DNA of 38,881 nucleotides from Hofstenia miamia (Eukaryota > Xenacoelomorpha > Acoela > Hofsteniidae), in assembly GCA_900660155.1 (NCBI GenBank), contig CABFPE010000534.1:394465-433345 (forward strand), written 5' to 3'. Positions within the stretch are counted from its first letter, which is position 1. Each line of letters opens with the position of its first letter. Below are positions 10,593-20,787 of the stretch, in pieces. The notes under the pieces are model-generated. The model saw nothing but the letters and a program-made list of their open reading frames with translations. It ran no database searches and was not told where the DNA came from. Position numbers and translations under genes: made by a program.

Positions 10593-11591
10593 CTAATACC
10601 TACTTGTACCCCCTTTTGCAGCAATAACAGCCTTAATATGCGATGGCATCGAGGAAACAAGTGTCTCACAACATGATGTAGTGATTTCTGAAACCCAAAC
10701 CAGCTTTATGGCTTCACAGAGTGAGTCGTATGATGTTGGGCATTTCTCACTAACCTTATATTTCATGATTTCCCAGCAATTTTCTAAAGAGTTGAGACCA
10801 GGCGACAATCCAGGCGACCCTTGTAGGAGTTCAAAGAGTTTACCAGTAAACCACGTCTTCACAGTTTTTGCCGTGTGGCATGGTGCATCATCCTGCTGAA
10901 ATATTTTAGTGGAACTTATTTGCATCCAAACAGGTAGCTTCTGCTTGAGTAAATAGAGGTAGACTGTGAGTTTTAGGTGGTAGAAACCATAAACCAGCAC
11001 GCCCCTGCGCAGTAATGGCACCCCAAATCATGACACTAGCTGGATGCTTTACTGTGGTAAGTAAATATTTTTGACTGTATCTGCAATTTGCTGGACACCT
11101 CATCATACGTGCTCCAAACTGAAACTGTGACACAGTGGTCTCATCTGAGAACATTACTTTTTTCCAGTCCTCAGCCGTATCTTTGTGCAAAGCCAGCCTG
11201 TCAAATTTTCCTTTTTTGATAGTCTGGGCTTTCGGGCGCCTTTTTAACCTTTTTGTTCACAATCAACTAAAAAACGTCGCCTAATATTTGTGCAACTAAG
11301 GACAACTGGTAATGACCGTAAATTAGAGTGAATAACACTGCTTGATATGGTTGGAGTTACAGAAGCTGCTCGTCTGATCAAACTATCAGTTTTCTTTGAT
11401 GATATGCGTGGGATACAAGATCTTGGACAGCTCTTGTAGCAAGAAATCACTTTAATCCTTTTTATGGCATCACATACAGTTGATTGTGCCACATGGAGTC
11501 TGACAGCTATTGCCCTTTGAGACATATTTTCTTGGCTTAAAACCTGAACTTGTGCACGCTATTCACACATTAACTCGCATTTCGTACCCAT
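10593..11591 (-). pseudogene. Tc1/mariner transposase, disrupted
   Basis: A DDE transposase that would bind the terminal repeats and cut and paste the element. Reading from ATG at 11,591: an N-terminal helix-turn-helix (SQRAIAVRLHVAQSTVCDAI), a second DNA-binding half with RRRFLVDCEQ, then the catalytic domain with FSDET (first Asp), VMIWGAI, QQDDAPCHTAKTV (second Asp) and NSLENCW (third acidic residue). The spacing between the second Asp and the Glu is 35 residues as read, one more than classical Tc1 DD34E. The C-terminus ends at a stop at 10,593. Damage visible: a TAG at codon 11 (11,561-11,559), a frame change near 11,190-11,245, and another near 10,990. Total length fits the usual 330-340 residues. 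Confidence 0.85.
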
Positions 11592-11762
11592 ATTTAAAGG
11601 TGATAAATATGATGCTGTAAAATTGGTTTGGGTTACATTCACATAAATACACTGATCATGCATCTAAATATGAGTGGTTGAAAGTAAACTAACAATTATT
11701 ACCATTACAAGAAGATTGCTTAAAAATATGCATAAAATATAAATGTATATGCTAAAATCACG

Positions 11763-11789
11763 TTGTGATCGTAAATTTTTCGCATTTGA
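11763..11789 (-). repeat. Right terminal inverted repeat of the Tc1-like element
   Basis: On the minus strand it reads TCAAATGCGAAAAATTTACG then ATCACAA, directly after TA at 11,790-11,791. It is one base shorter than the left repeat and matches it best at the inner TTACGATCACAA. Confidence 0.7.
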
Positions 11790-12423
11790 TAAGAAATTAT
11801 ATATTTCTTTACAAATATACATCATATAATATTTGCCAACAGCGTTTTCCTTTGAAAACTTACCTTCTTATCTCCTAACTAAGCGTCATTGAAACATTTG
11901 AAAAATATTTTAACCTTTAAATGGCCGGAGATTTTTTACTTTGCAGATTGCACGCCTATTTTGAGTGAAATTTTGCTTGCGGGGATTCCTCTGCAGATCT
12001 GTAGATAGCCTTAATAAGGGCTGCATAGGCATATTTTAAACATGTTCAAGACTTGTTTTAATAGTTAATGCTCATTTCCTTCATCGAAATAAATTTGGAA
12101 AGAAATCATTTCATCTTAAGCAGTCTTATCATATTCCATTTAACAGTAAATTAATGTTGATTTTACTGTTGAAACTAAGTTGATCAAGGAATTCTTGGTT
12201 TAAATTCATTACAGTGAGTAAGTTTCCTATAAATTACTGTTTCTAAAATTATTATGAGCCTGCTATTGCAAAGTGGAATCATCAATAGTTTAATTACTGA
12301 TTATGATCAACGAAAAACATAGATTATTAGTCAGTTTCAATAATGGCTCCATATGATTAGGTGAGACATGCAGTTATTATATTTAAGTCCCTTGCATGCA
12401 GCCATAATTATAAATTGATACCC
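11790..12423. other. No supported gene
   Basis: AT-rich sequence between the Tc1-like element and a candidate inverted-repeat element. No frame, repeat boundary or RNA gene could be supported. Confidence 0.4.
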
Positions 12424-13110
12424 AGTCAAAAATCAACAGTCGCAAATTCATCCTAGCTCATCCTATTGATGTCGCAGGTATTTCATATCCTAGTGAGATG
12501 CTTTTAGGATGCTGATGTTCTACAGATGTCTCATTAGGTTATTACTGATACATCTCATGAGATTACATTGAGATGCCATTTCAGAATTAATGTATAATTC
12601 AGTATGTATTTATACTTATACTTTGGCGAAAGTACATGAAAACCACGAAATTATATTACTTTACTACAATTTTTTAAAAAGGAAAAATGTCAATTTACAA
12701 AAAAAATTTTAATTACACCTACTCAAACCAATGTAAGAATAATTTATGCAAAATGTCAGCAGTAATTGTTTAAAATTAGTAAAATTTTCTAATGTTAAAC
12801 TGTTATATGAACTTAAAATGCACTGACATCGTGTATTTTGCTGTTATAAATGATGTTGCTGTGAATGTCATTAACCTATCTCTTTCTGACATCCTCAAAG
12901 TATCTAATTGCGATACATTCTCACACCCATCTGCTGATACAACCTGAGAACGTCTTATTGGGACATATGGTGGCTCAATGAGACAATCTAGAGATATTAT
13001 TTTGGACGGACATTAAGGCGGATTTAGGATCATTTGGGATGTTCTCGTGATATTGCTAGGATGACAGTTATTTCGCAGTGAGATGTTTTTAGTGTATAGT
13101 GGGGAAGCAT
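12424..13110. mobile_element. Possible non-autonomous element with imperfect inverted ends
   Basis: The left part contains CAGTCGCAAAT then TCATCCTAGC near 12,440-12,466. The reverse complement of the right part (about 13,085-13,055) contains CACTGCGAAATAACTGTCAT then CCTAGC. The two are about 70 percent alike over 30-35 bp and inverted. The interior is less AT-rich than the flanks, has no open frame, and repeats the words GTCTCATT and CCTAG. Exact ends and a target duplication are not clear, so it is only a candidate. Confidence 0.3.
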
Positions 13111-13419
13111 GTTGTCAACGAATTTGATATTGTACAGACGCAAATCACTGACAGCAAACATCATTAAGGAACACAGCTTTTTGGTGCTATACAAAATTTT
13201 CGAATGTGTAGTGTGTTATTATGGTGGTTAAGAATGCATTGTATATTAAAGAGGAATATTCACAATTTTTCTATGATCACATGATCTAAATTGTTCCATA
13301 ACTTAGTTGCTGAGTGGAGAAAACTATTATGTTTATCTAAGCATAAGATTTTTTTAGAACATTCATTTATTTTAATGTATTGTCTTAAAAACAAAATCAC
13401 AGGTTGACCAAAGCAAATG

Positions 13420-14095
13420 TGTCTATAATTTTTTGCGTTTAGAGGGTCACCTTTTTAAATAGAAGACTTATGTACAGTTTTTTGAAAATTTTAGGAAATT
13501 TGTAATCAACAATGCATTGGTTAAATGTGAATAGCAGACGCTCACTAAAAATATAAAAAAGTGTTTAATAATAAAGATTGGAAGATTACAGGAGGCAGTT
13601 GATTTATTTGTGTCCAAGTTTTTCATTATGCTTTCTAATTCAATAGCATTTATGAGCCTAAAAGAAAAGAATGTTTTTGCTTTGCGTTTATTAATGTTTT
13701 CCTTACTTTTATATTTGGGAAAATTGAAGTTGCCAAGTTCTTTAAATGTGTTTAGGTAGTCTATTATTCTTGTTTTTTCGGTGGTAATTTGATTATCAAT
13801 TCTTAGTTAATTAATGTCACTTGAAATTCCTTTACTTTTTGTTTGCATTATATAAATCATTGAAAAACATTTTCTGTCTTTAAGCAGATTTTTTAATTAA
13901 GAATTTTTAAATTATTTTCTTTGATTTTTTGTAATTAGTCCAATTAGCAGTCGTTGGATCTGTTTTAGCAAGATGAAATAGTTTTCTTTTAATGCCTACT
14001 TGTTCATGTATTTCGCAATGATTAGCATTGAATAAAGCAAATTCGCGAGCCTTTAACCCCTTCAGCACAATTTGATCAGCAATTTTTGCAAGCTG
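13420..14095 (-). pseudogene. LINE ORF2 linker and N-terminal RT blocks
   Basis: Minus-strand blocks: the linker FHLAKTDPTTANWTNYKKSK (about 13,915-13,980), TFKELGNFNFPKYKSK (near 13,720-13,760), IELESIMKNLDTNKSTA (near 13,600-13,650), TFNQCIVDYKFPKIFKKL, and a final NYRH near 13,425. Each has a counterpart in copies A and C. Immediately after NYRH the reading resumes in the C-terminal tail (FGQPVILFLRQYIKIN, then HSATKLWNNLDHVI), so motifs 3-7 including YADD are gone. Confidence 0.65.
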
Positions 14096-14440
14096 CATTA
14101 CGAGATTTTAGTTGTAGCAATAATGACACTGAAAGTATCAATATTATGACAAATAATTTGCTAGTATTATTATTTACAAAAGGTGTCACAAATTTTCATC
14201 TGAAGACATGAATTATTATAAAAATGCAAGGTTACAAACAAAATCAAAACAAAACAACCAAAAAATTCACTAGAACTCCTCCATTCCATTGGCTAACTCG
14301 TGTAACTGAGGGAAGTTTTAAGGTGAGACACTGCCTCTGTCCTCACATGCCTTCTCCTGATTGGTTGAAAGAACTGAAGTCATCACATCAGGGACAATCG
14401 CAAAATAGTAAGCACTCCACTCACAGTTCATTACAAGATT
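14096..14440. mobile_element. Insert in LINE B with a likely 12-bp target duplication
   Basis: CATTACGAGATT (14,096-14,107) and CATTACAAGATT (14,429-14,440) flank about 321 bp that is less AT-rich than the LINE and matches no LINE part. One plus-strand frame of 73 codons (14,224-14,445) has no motif. The interior has two CCAAT-type words (CCATTGGCT, GATTGG). No terminal inverted repeats or box A/B promoter were recognised. Sequence on both sides, to about 14,050 and 14,565, also lacks clear LINE similarity, so the true insert may be wider and the duplication coincidental. Confidence 0.35.
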
Positions 14441-14539
14441 CCTAGCTACCCTTTAGAAATGTTAAGACGCATGGTTCCCAGGGGTGATTCATCATTGTCA
14501 TATACTGTGTATCATATTGATCAGACAGGTGATCCATCA

Positions 14540-15420
14540 TTCTGAAGAGGTTAACCTTACCTTTTGGTATTTAATTGGTTCTGCTTTGTTGATTGCATTG
14601 CATGTTTCTTTTGAAATAAATTAATCATACATGATCCAGATTTTGTGTATATGTGGTTAAATGATACCTTTTTCAAAAGTCTTTCCATTATTTTATCTGA
14701 GTAATTTAGATAATCCCTTGTATATAATATATTAAAATTTTTAGTTTTAGTAGTTATGGCACTTAACTAGGTGCAAAGAGCATGGTCACTGAAAGATTTG
14801 AAAATTAAAGATTTAAAGCATATAAGTCTGAATTTGTTATGAAGTTGTCAATTAAGTTGTTATTCCATGTTGGACAGTCAGTATTTACACAGTGAAAATC
14901 ATATGAGGCGCAAAATACGTTTAATGATTTTTTTCAAGATTGGTTAAAATAATTTACATTAAAGTCACAAAATACATTCATACAATAGTATGGATAATTT
15001 ATTTTGGAAATTTCATTTGAATTATAATTTAGATAGTCAATATGATAATTTTTATTTGGGTTGTATGTGATATTAATTAATTCCTTATGACATCTATTTT
15101 CAAACACAATTTCTATCTAAGTGATTGAAATACATCATGGTCTAATTCATATTCCAATTTTCGCATTAATTTTAAATATTTTGGAACTATTATCATGAGT
15201 CCGCCATCTCTAACTAATTGGGTTTTTATGAAAATGTTGAAAAATGCATCTGTGTAATCTTTCAACCACGTTTCAGTAACTAAGAATATTGTTTTGACCT
15301 ATCTTATTTATTAGGTTTAGAAAATAATTTGTGTTTGAATTGAGACTTTTAGTATTGATATAAATGAATTTGTAGTTATTATTGTATTTTCTTAGTATAT
15401 ATTCTATTTTCAATTATTCT
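14540..15420 (-). pseudogene. LINE ORF2 endonuclease (EEP/AP type), decayed
   Basis: The minus reading shows KFIYINTKSLN (first strand), VTETWLKDYTDAFF (the acidic TETWL block), RDGGLMIIV (the GG block), YNPNKNY, and CDFNVNYFN (the D-x-N block), then a DNA-end region before a linker with AINKAEPIKYQK. This is the standard order in CR1/L2-type endonucleases that nick the target for primed reverse transcription. Stops and frame changes occur throughout. The linker match to copy A (ALNNVAPIKKQR) supports common family membership. Confidence 0.65.
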
Positions 15421-15749
15421 AGAATTGGTCCTAGGTTTGGCTTTATATCTCTTGAGAGCTGAATTTTATGAAATATTTATTGAGATAATTAAAAGAAATT
15501 TAGAGAATTTATCTGTATATGTGTAGTATGTTGAAAGACGCTTTAAATATACAATTTTCAAAAGATTGTTGTTTATTTTCATATAAAATTTAGAGCTAAA
15601 GCTCAAAAGTTGGTAGATGATATACTTACTGCATTTTAGAGTCGTTATGTAATATAAAAGTGTTTAGTGAAAGTGTGTTTTAAGTTAGACATTGTACTGT
15701 GTGAGTGTACATAGTATATAGCTACATTTTTTATAAAAGAGGGGTTAAA

Positions 15750-16400
15750 ATATACAAAATTAAAAGCACCTCTTTCATTTCAACAATATGAAGGAGAAGG
15801 GAGAAGGACGTGACAGGCTGTTACTGCTTTGGAATAGGAGACATTGGCTATATGATGAGATGGATTAGAGATTTGGTTAGGGCTGAAGAACGATTGAAAA
15901 TTATGATTCATGTGTGCTAGACCTTAATGAGAAAGATGTATTCAATCCCAAGCAAGAAGTTTATCATTGATGTGATGAGGAGCAAGTAAAATGCTTTTGA
16001 AAACAGGAATCACAGAGAAATTATTCATGGATAGAGAGTGGATGACTCAGTTGAATTCTTAAATGATGAAGTTTCTTTGAAGATTAGAATCATGACAGAC
16101 TGGAGTGATTTCAAAATTCAGTGATTAGCCTGCTTAGCTTTGATTTGAAAGACTGGGTATCATTGGAGTTGAGAGCATCTATAAGACCAGCATTGATTAT
16201 CATATAGTTGGTGTGAGCTTTGGGGTAGGAAGAGATTTTTTCAGTGAGTTTCTTTGTGTTGTTGCCCGGATAAGAGTTAATTGTAGTCGTGTGATTTAGA
16301 AGAAGATTATGAGAGTGAGCTTTTTTCAGAATACAACTACTAATGAGAAGTGTAGTAGTGTTTGACTTAATAGACTTGACGTAGTTTGATTTTGACATTG
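15750..16400 (-). pseudogene. LINE ORF1 with SGNH/GDSL esterase-like domain
   Basis: The open part (16,398-16,111) has the layout of an SGNH hydrolase: LLISSCILKK in place of the first block, INSYPGNNTKKLTEKI as the beta2-helix block, and YMIINAGLIDAL in place of the G-N-D block. Further downstream in a shifted frame, AWD-IHLS resembles the D-H block near 15.95 kb. Several CR1 and L2 LINEs carry such an esterase in ORF1, thought to act on lipids or membranes during RNP handling. The canonical Ser of the first block appears to be Cys here and the N of the third block is replaced, so catalysis is doubtful even apart from later stops. Fold assignment is inferred from pattern only. Confidence 0.5.
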
Positions 16401-16724
16401 GTTTTGGTGATTGTGAAGTTTCCTAAAAGATCAAATTGATGTAGTGTAAGAGAGCGACGAATGTGGAGGAACATAAGACTGGAAAAGTTGAAGTTTCAGT
16501 ATTGCAGATATTGGTTGGAGAAGGCTGGACATACGCATCACAAAGAGTAGGTATTTCTTCAGAGGAAAGGAATGCAGTTTTAAAAAGTGCAAGAGAGCTT
16601 CAAGATTTGCAAACTTTTGAAGCAACGGCGTTTTTTTATCTCTCATAAAAGAAGCCAAACAACTTGGTGATTTCTGCGTTGTGAAGAGCACAAGAAATCA
16701 ATCATTCAATTCACCGCCACACAT

Positions 16725-16850
16725 AATAAAAATAATAACAATAATAATAACTACAATAATAATAATAATAAGAGTCAAAGCAATATCTTTGCTAAAAAGT
16801 TGCAATTAATCAACAAACTAAATATGAAATATATAATAATAATAAACTGT
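16725..16850. repeat. (AAT/ATT)n microsatellite tail of LINE copy C
   Basis: Imperfect AATAATAAT runs at about 16,725-16,770 and 16,837-16,848, separated by non-repeat sequence, sit just past the 3' end of minus-strand copy C. CR1/L2-type LINEs usually end in short microsatellites rather than poly(A), so this marks the 3' end of copy C and lies directly against the 5' start of copy B. Confidence 0.6.
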
Positions 16851-17700
16851 GTGTGTCTATGTATGTGGTGAGCTCATTGTAAAAAATCAGTAAATGTGTT
16901 TAGCATGTTTGTGTCTCCGATTGTATTTTGTCGATGTAAAAGTGCACATTTTAATTTTTTACTAAAGTTTTTGTAATTGTTTTCTGCTCTAGTCTCATTA
17001 TCTAAATCATTCCAAATAGAGGTTGCTCAATGAAAACTAGGATATGAAATACTGGTACAAATAAACTTATGTGATCAAGGATTTACTTTTAAGTAATTAT
17101 CAAGAAAATAAATTGATTGTCTGCCATATTTATACTTAAAAAAATTGCAGCTGCATGGAATTGTACTTGATATAGCGGGGATAATATATTATATTTTTAG
17201 CAATGAGGGGATCTCCATTTTTATACAGAGGTGTAATATCTGACTTTTTCATTATCTCTGGAAATTCGTTTTCAACTATCCATTGATTAAATGTAAATGA
17301 TAAATGGTCACCAAATACATTAAAAAATTTTTTAATTATAAAGCAATGTAAATGAGTTAAACCTGAAGATTTATTAACGTCTAAGTTTCGTACAATAGTT
17401 TGTAATTATCGTTAGGTAGATAACCTAAATTGAAATGTAGATTTACAATTTGATTGCTTAAGTTTTGATAAATGAATTTTAAGAAAATTGAAGTTACCTA
17501 ATTCTTTAAATGTGTGATTTAGATGATTTATAATCTTTTTTTATCAGTAAATTTTTTATTATCAATATAAATTTCTGAAATTTCACTATTTAGCCCATTT
17601 GATTTTCCAATAAAACGGTTAAAAAATTTCCACTTTTGTTTAAAAGAGTTCAAGTTTTCAAAAAATCGAGGTTGTTTTAATTGTCTATTAGAGTATTACA
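16850..17700 (-). mobile_element. LINE copy C (same family as A and B), RT core missing
   Basis: A minus-strand, 5'-truncated LINE beginning in the endonuclease-RT linker (LNSFKQKWKFFNRFIGKSNG; copy A has KW-VHKFIGKSKG). It continues TFKELGNFNF, IVRNLDVNKSSGLTHLHCF, FTFNQWIVENEFPEIMKKSD, ITPLYKNGDP. It then passes directly to the C-terminal tail: KYKYGRQSIYFLDNYLKVN, ATSIWNDLDNETRAENNYKN, KLKCALLH, ending near 16,890. The RT palm is absent, as in copy B. Stops and frame changes show it is dead. Confidence 0.75.
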
Positions 17701-18477
17701 CTAGCATAATTACAAATTAAATATTTTGTTTAGAACTCCCACATTTGATTGATTGATTGCCTGTTGTTCAAAGTTTGCTCCATTCTCCATGCCCACGTGT
17801 TTGTTGTACCCTCTCCACATATGTGATTTTGTAAGCATTATTACAAAATAATAACTTTCCTAGAAATCCACATTTGTTTAAGTGCCTGTCATTTGAAGTT
17901 TGCTTGCCTACTGAAAAAAAGCCTGCTCAAAAATACTCTATATTCGTTTATTTTATCTTACAAATGGTATCAAACGGTATAATCTATTTAAATGATTACT
18001 TGTTTACAAGTGTTTAGCTTCTACAAAAATACAAGATGAAATTATGCCCAATGCTGAAAAACAGCCTCTCAATGCTCAGTATTTGCAATTTTATCTCACA
18101 AATGGTATAATCTATTTAATTGATTACTCATTTACACGTGCTTAGCTTCTACAAAAATGCAAGATGAAAAATGATATATTCTCCATAAATTAGAAAAAAT
18201 GTCTCCTCCAAAAAATATTTGTTTTTACAACACTCAGGTATAATATATATCACAAGTATATTACACATAATGTACTTGTTTAGAGATTTCCAATTCAATG
18301 ATATATCCTCCCAGTTTGATTGTTTATCAAATAAGTTCTTGCAAAAAATGTCTCCTTGCTGCTGACGAATCTCTTGCAATAAAACGGTAAAAGAAATTAA
18401 TTATATATATTTTGCTATGGATTATTTAGTTTCACCAACTACACAAAGTTCGCCCTTCTACAATTGCAAGATGAAAT

Positions 18478-18480
<3 letters not shown>
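17698..18480. repeat. Decayed tandem repeats, period about 130-140 bp
   Basis: AACTCCCACATTTG with CAAAGTTTGCTCC (17,730-17,783) recurs as AAATCCACATTTG with GAAGTTTGCTTGCC (17,860-17,910). A second set, GGTATAATCTATTTAA through TTAGCTTCTACAAAAAT-CAAGATGAAA, occurs near 17,970-18,046 and 18,105-18,170. A third remnant (CTTCTACAATTGCAAGATGA) is at 18,452-18,475. It looks like an old satellite-like array abutting the 5' end of LINE C. Confidence 0.5.
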
Positions 18481-18516
<36 letters not shown>

Positions 18517-18517
18517 C
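18477..18517. repeat. (AT)n microsatellite
   Basis: A run of alternating AT of about 40 bp with one TTT interruption. A simple repeat; length is likely to vary between individuals. Confidence 0.9.
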
Positions 18518-19934
18518 CTCTGATGAAAGATTCATGTATCATTGATGAATAAAAAAAAAAGCTCACATTCCCTTGCTAACTTGTAATAGTATAAACATTT
18601 TTGAGGTAGTGTGTTTAAAATTAAAATTTTTGTTTTAGTCTCTGGTGGTAACCCAACATTGTATGCCAATTTCAAAATGATGAATTCTCACATTAGCAAA
18701 ACTGGTAAGGATGGAATATTAAAATGCATGACATTTACGCTGTGTGTTTAGTTTCACACTTCAAAATTCCTTATGTATTTGTGAAAAGAAAATAAAAGGT
18801 GGACGCTTTTCTCTCTCACACTCTATGTTTAATAGCTTTCAACTGGACATACTTTGGAGTTAAAACACATGAAGATGAAAACCATATGAAGAATTAGTAA
18901 AATAGAGAGTGGCGATGCACAGTGTTAATTGGAGAACATCTTCCATGGGGACATATTAGTTTTCTTCTGTTAATATCAAATTCTCTGGTTTACAATAATA
19001 ATACATAGTGTTTTAATTCGATGGTGATAGAAAAACAGGGAATTGTAATTATTAATTTGCTATATTTATTAGACAATAATGTATTAAAACAGTGTCTAAA
19101 TCTCGACTTAGATTAATTGCTGAATGTGCAATGGAATGCAAGATACACAGTGAATGAAGAAAATACGCGTCTAGCAGATTGTAAAGAAGACAGGGACATG
19201 ATGAACTATAACATAGACAAACTTACTAGTGTAATTTACCATCATTATAAGTGAAACATGTAGAATTTATACGTATTTCTGTCTTATTTTAAAAAGTGGG
19301 TTTACTACACTAGATTAAATATCTAGTTTTTTTATTCTGAAAAAAATTACAAAGTTGTTTTATCATGTAAACTAGACATTGCATTTTCTTACTAGTGTCT
19401 ATAAATTCTAAACCTTTTATTATCAAATCTCTCTTTTTGTTTAATTTCAATGCTTAATTATTTATCCAATTCTATTAGCAAAAATGTATAAATTTAGACT
19501 GGTTGTTTAGAAAAAAATGAAAATGGAATTTTTTACAATGAAATAGCATACTTTGAAAAACGAAATGATGTCTTGCATGTGGCGTATACTTTTTCGAAAA
19601 GACAAATATATTGCGTTGATTGTAAAGTTATATTAGTCATTGGTAAACTTAAGGAACAATTTTTACAATAAAATAGCAGTATATTTGAAATTGTAATGTG
19701 GTTTTTTTACATGTAATTCCAGAAAAAACAAATTAAACATTGTACATTGGCCATGTAAACAATGAAAATAAATGGAAAAATTTTTTACAAGTAGATTAGT
19801 CAGCAATAATGACAGGGCATGTATGCAAATCTGTGATATGACAATATATTTTGAAAAATGAAATGTAGCCTTTGTATGTCATGATTCTGAACAGTGTGTT
19901 AAATATTGTACATAAACCTTTTAAGCAGTCAAAT
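18518..19934. other. AT-rich sequence, no supported gene
   Basis: About 1.4 kb without convincing frames. Short words such as TTTTTTACA-TGAAATAGCA and GAAAAACGAAATGATGT recur loosely near 19,530, 19,660 and 19,850, hinting at an old degenerate array leading into the dispersed repeat. A minus frame at 19,796-20,005 has no motif. Confidence 0.4.
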
Positions 19935-20340
19935 TGTGAGGAATTTTTATGGATAGGAAAAATATTTGTCATCAATGCATCATCACAAATGCAGTTTAAA
20001 CCCAATTAACCAGCTAGTGTATACAAACAAGTGTAAACATGCAAACTAAAATACTGGTAATGTGTGATATAGCCAGGTATATTAACAAAAACATGTAATG
20101 AAATTAGTCACATAAATTATTTACTATAGAAAAACATACTATTATGAATCATTGTAAACTAAATTGGCCCCAACATGTAAATGAATCATTGTAAAAACCA
20201 GACCCCATGTAAATATCACATGTAATTATGAATCATTGTAAATTGATCCAGTAAATATCAAAATTCAGTCCCCTAGATGGCATTGCAAATACACCATCAA
20301 TATCTATGAGTCAGCAGGGGTAAAAAAGATCAGATTAAGT
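19935..20340 (-). repeat. Medium-length dispersed repeat, copy 2
   Basis: The reverse complement is collinear with 1,735-2,090, with shared GCAATGCCATCTA, GATATTTAC, GATTCATAA, GGCCAATTT and ATCCATAAAAATTCC. This copy also has an internal sub-repeat in which CATGTAA and GAATCATTGTAAA alternate (about 20,145-20,245). The CTAGATGGCAT word also occurs at about 37,840. Confidence 0.6.
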
Positions 20341-20787
20341 TCTCTCTCCCTTTCACAGCATAATCCACTAAAGGACAAAGAAAGAAGAAAAGCAACTAAG
20401 ATCAAATAACGAATTAAAAACTTATTTATATTACTTTGTACTTTAATAGATTAGTATCAAGTCATGTTATTTGAAAATTTTGAAAAAAAAGTATTTGCCA
20501 CTCAACCTTTTGACAAATCACATGTGGACAAGTTAGCTCCACATTGATTTTAGCTAACCACCATTTTAACACAGAACTGTTCTATGTAGAAGGCAAAATC
20601 AAAATGGTGACAGGTACTTGTTTAGAGATAAATATGTTTATAATAATTTGATATAAATATGTACTATGAGAAATGATCAGTTGATGGAAAATAAACTCAT
20701 TAGTAGTTTACATATCTTTGTTTTGGTTTGATTAACTATTATCTAAATGCACAGCTAAGCATTGCTTGCATGTAGTGATTGACAGGC

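Larger units (their letters stand above)
10460..11789 (-). mobile_element. Tc1/mariner-type DNA transposon, complete ends
   Basis: A 1,330-bp element bounded by terminal inverted repeats and flanked by TA on both sides (10,458-10,459 and 11,790-11,791), the expected Tc1/mariner target. The transposase lies on the minus strand between the ends. The inner parts of the two ends share TTACGATCACAA; the outer parts are diverged with one indel. The transposase is disrupted, so the copy is inactive. It lies about 105 bp upstream of the PLAT-like start codon, possibly separating the gene from its original promoter. Confidence 0.85.
13262..16725 (-). mobile_element. LINE copy B (CR1/L2-like), ORF1 + ORF2, RT core missing
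   Basis: A minus-strand LINE running from about 16.7 kb down to 13.26 kb. Parts in order are an SGNH-esterase ORF1, an AP-endonuclease region, an endonuclease-RT linker, the N-terminal RT blocks and the C-terminal tail. It is the same family as copy A at 31.1-33.3 kb: both have KELIN-YNPNKNY, EIS-I, FN-NYFN in the endonuclease and matching linker and RT-start sequence. The catalytic RT palm is absent. All frames are broken, so it is inactive. A non-LINE insert lies at 14.1-14.44 kb or slightly wider. Confidence 0.75.

Noticed and set aside
10681-10899. 72-codon plus-strand frame
   Set aside because: It is antisense to the Tc1 transposase, whose motifs on the minus strand are unmistakable.
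14224-14445. 73-codon plus-strand frame as a gene
   Set aside because: It lies within a small insert in a LINE, has low-complexity N/K/T-rich start sequence and no motif.
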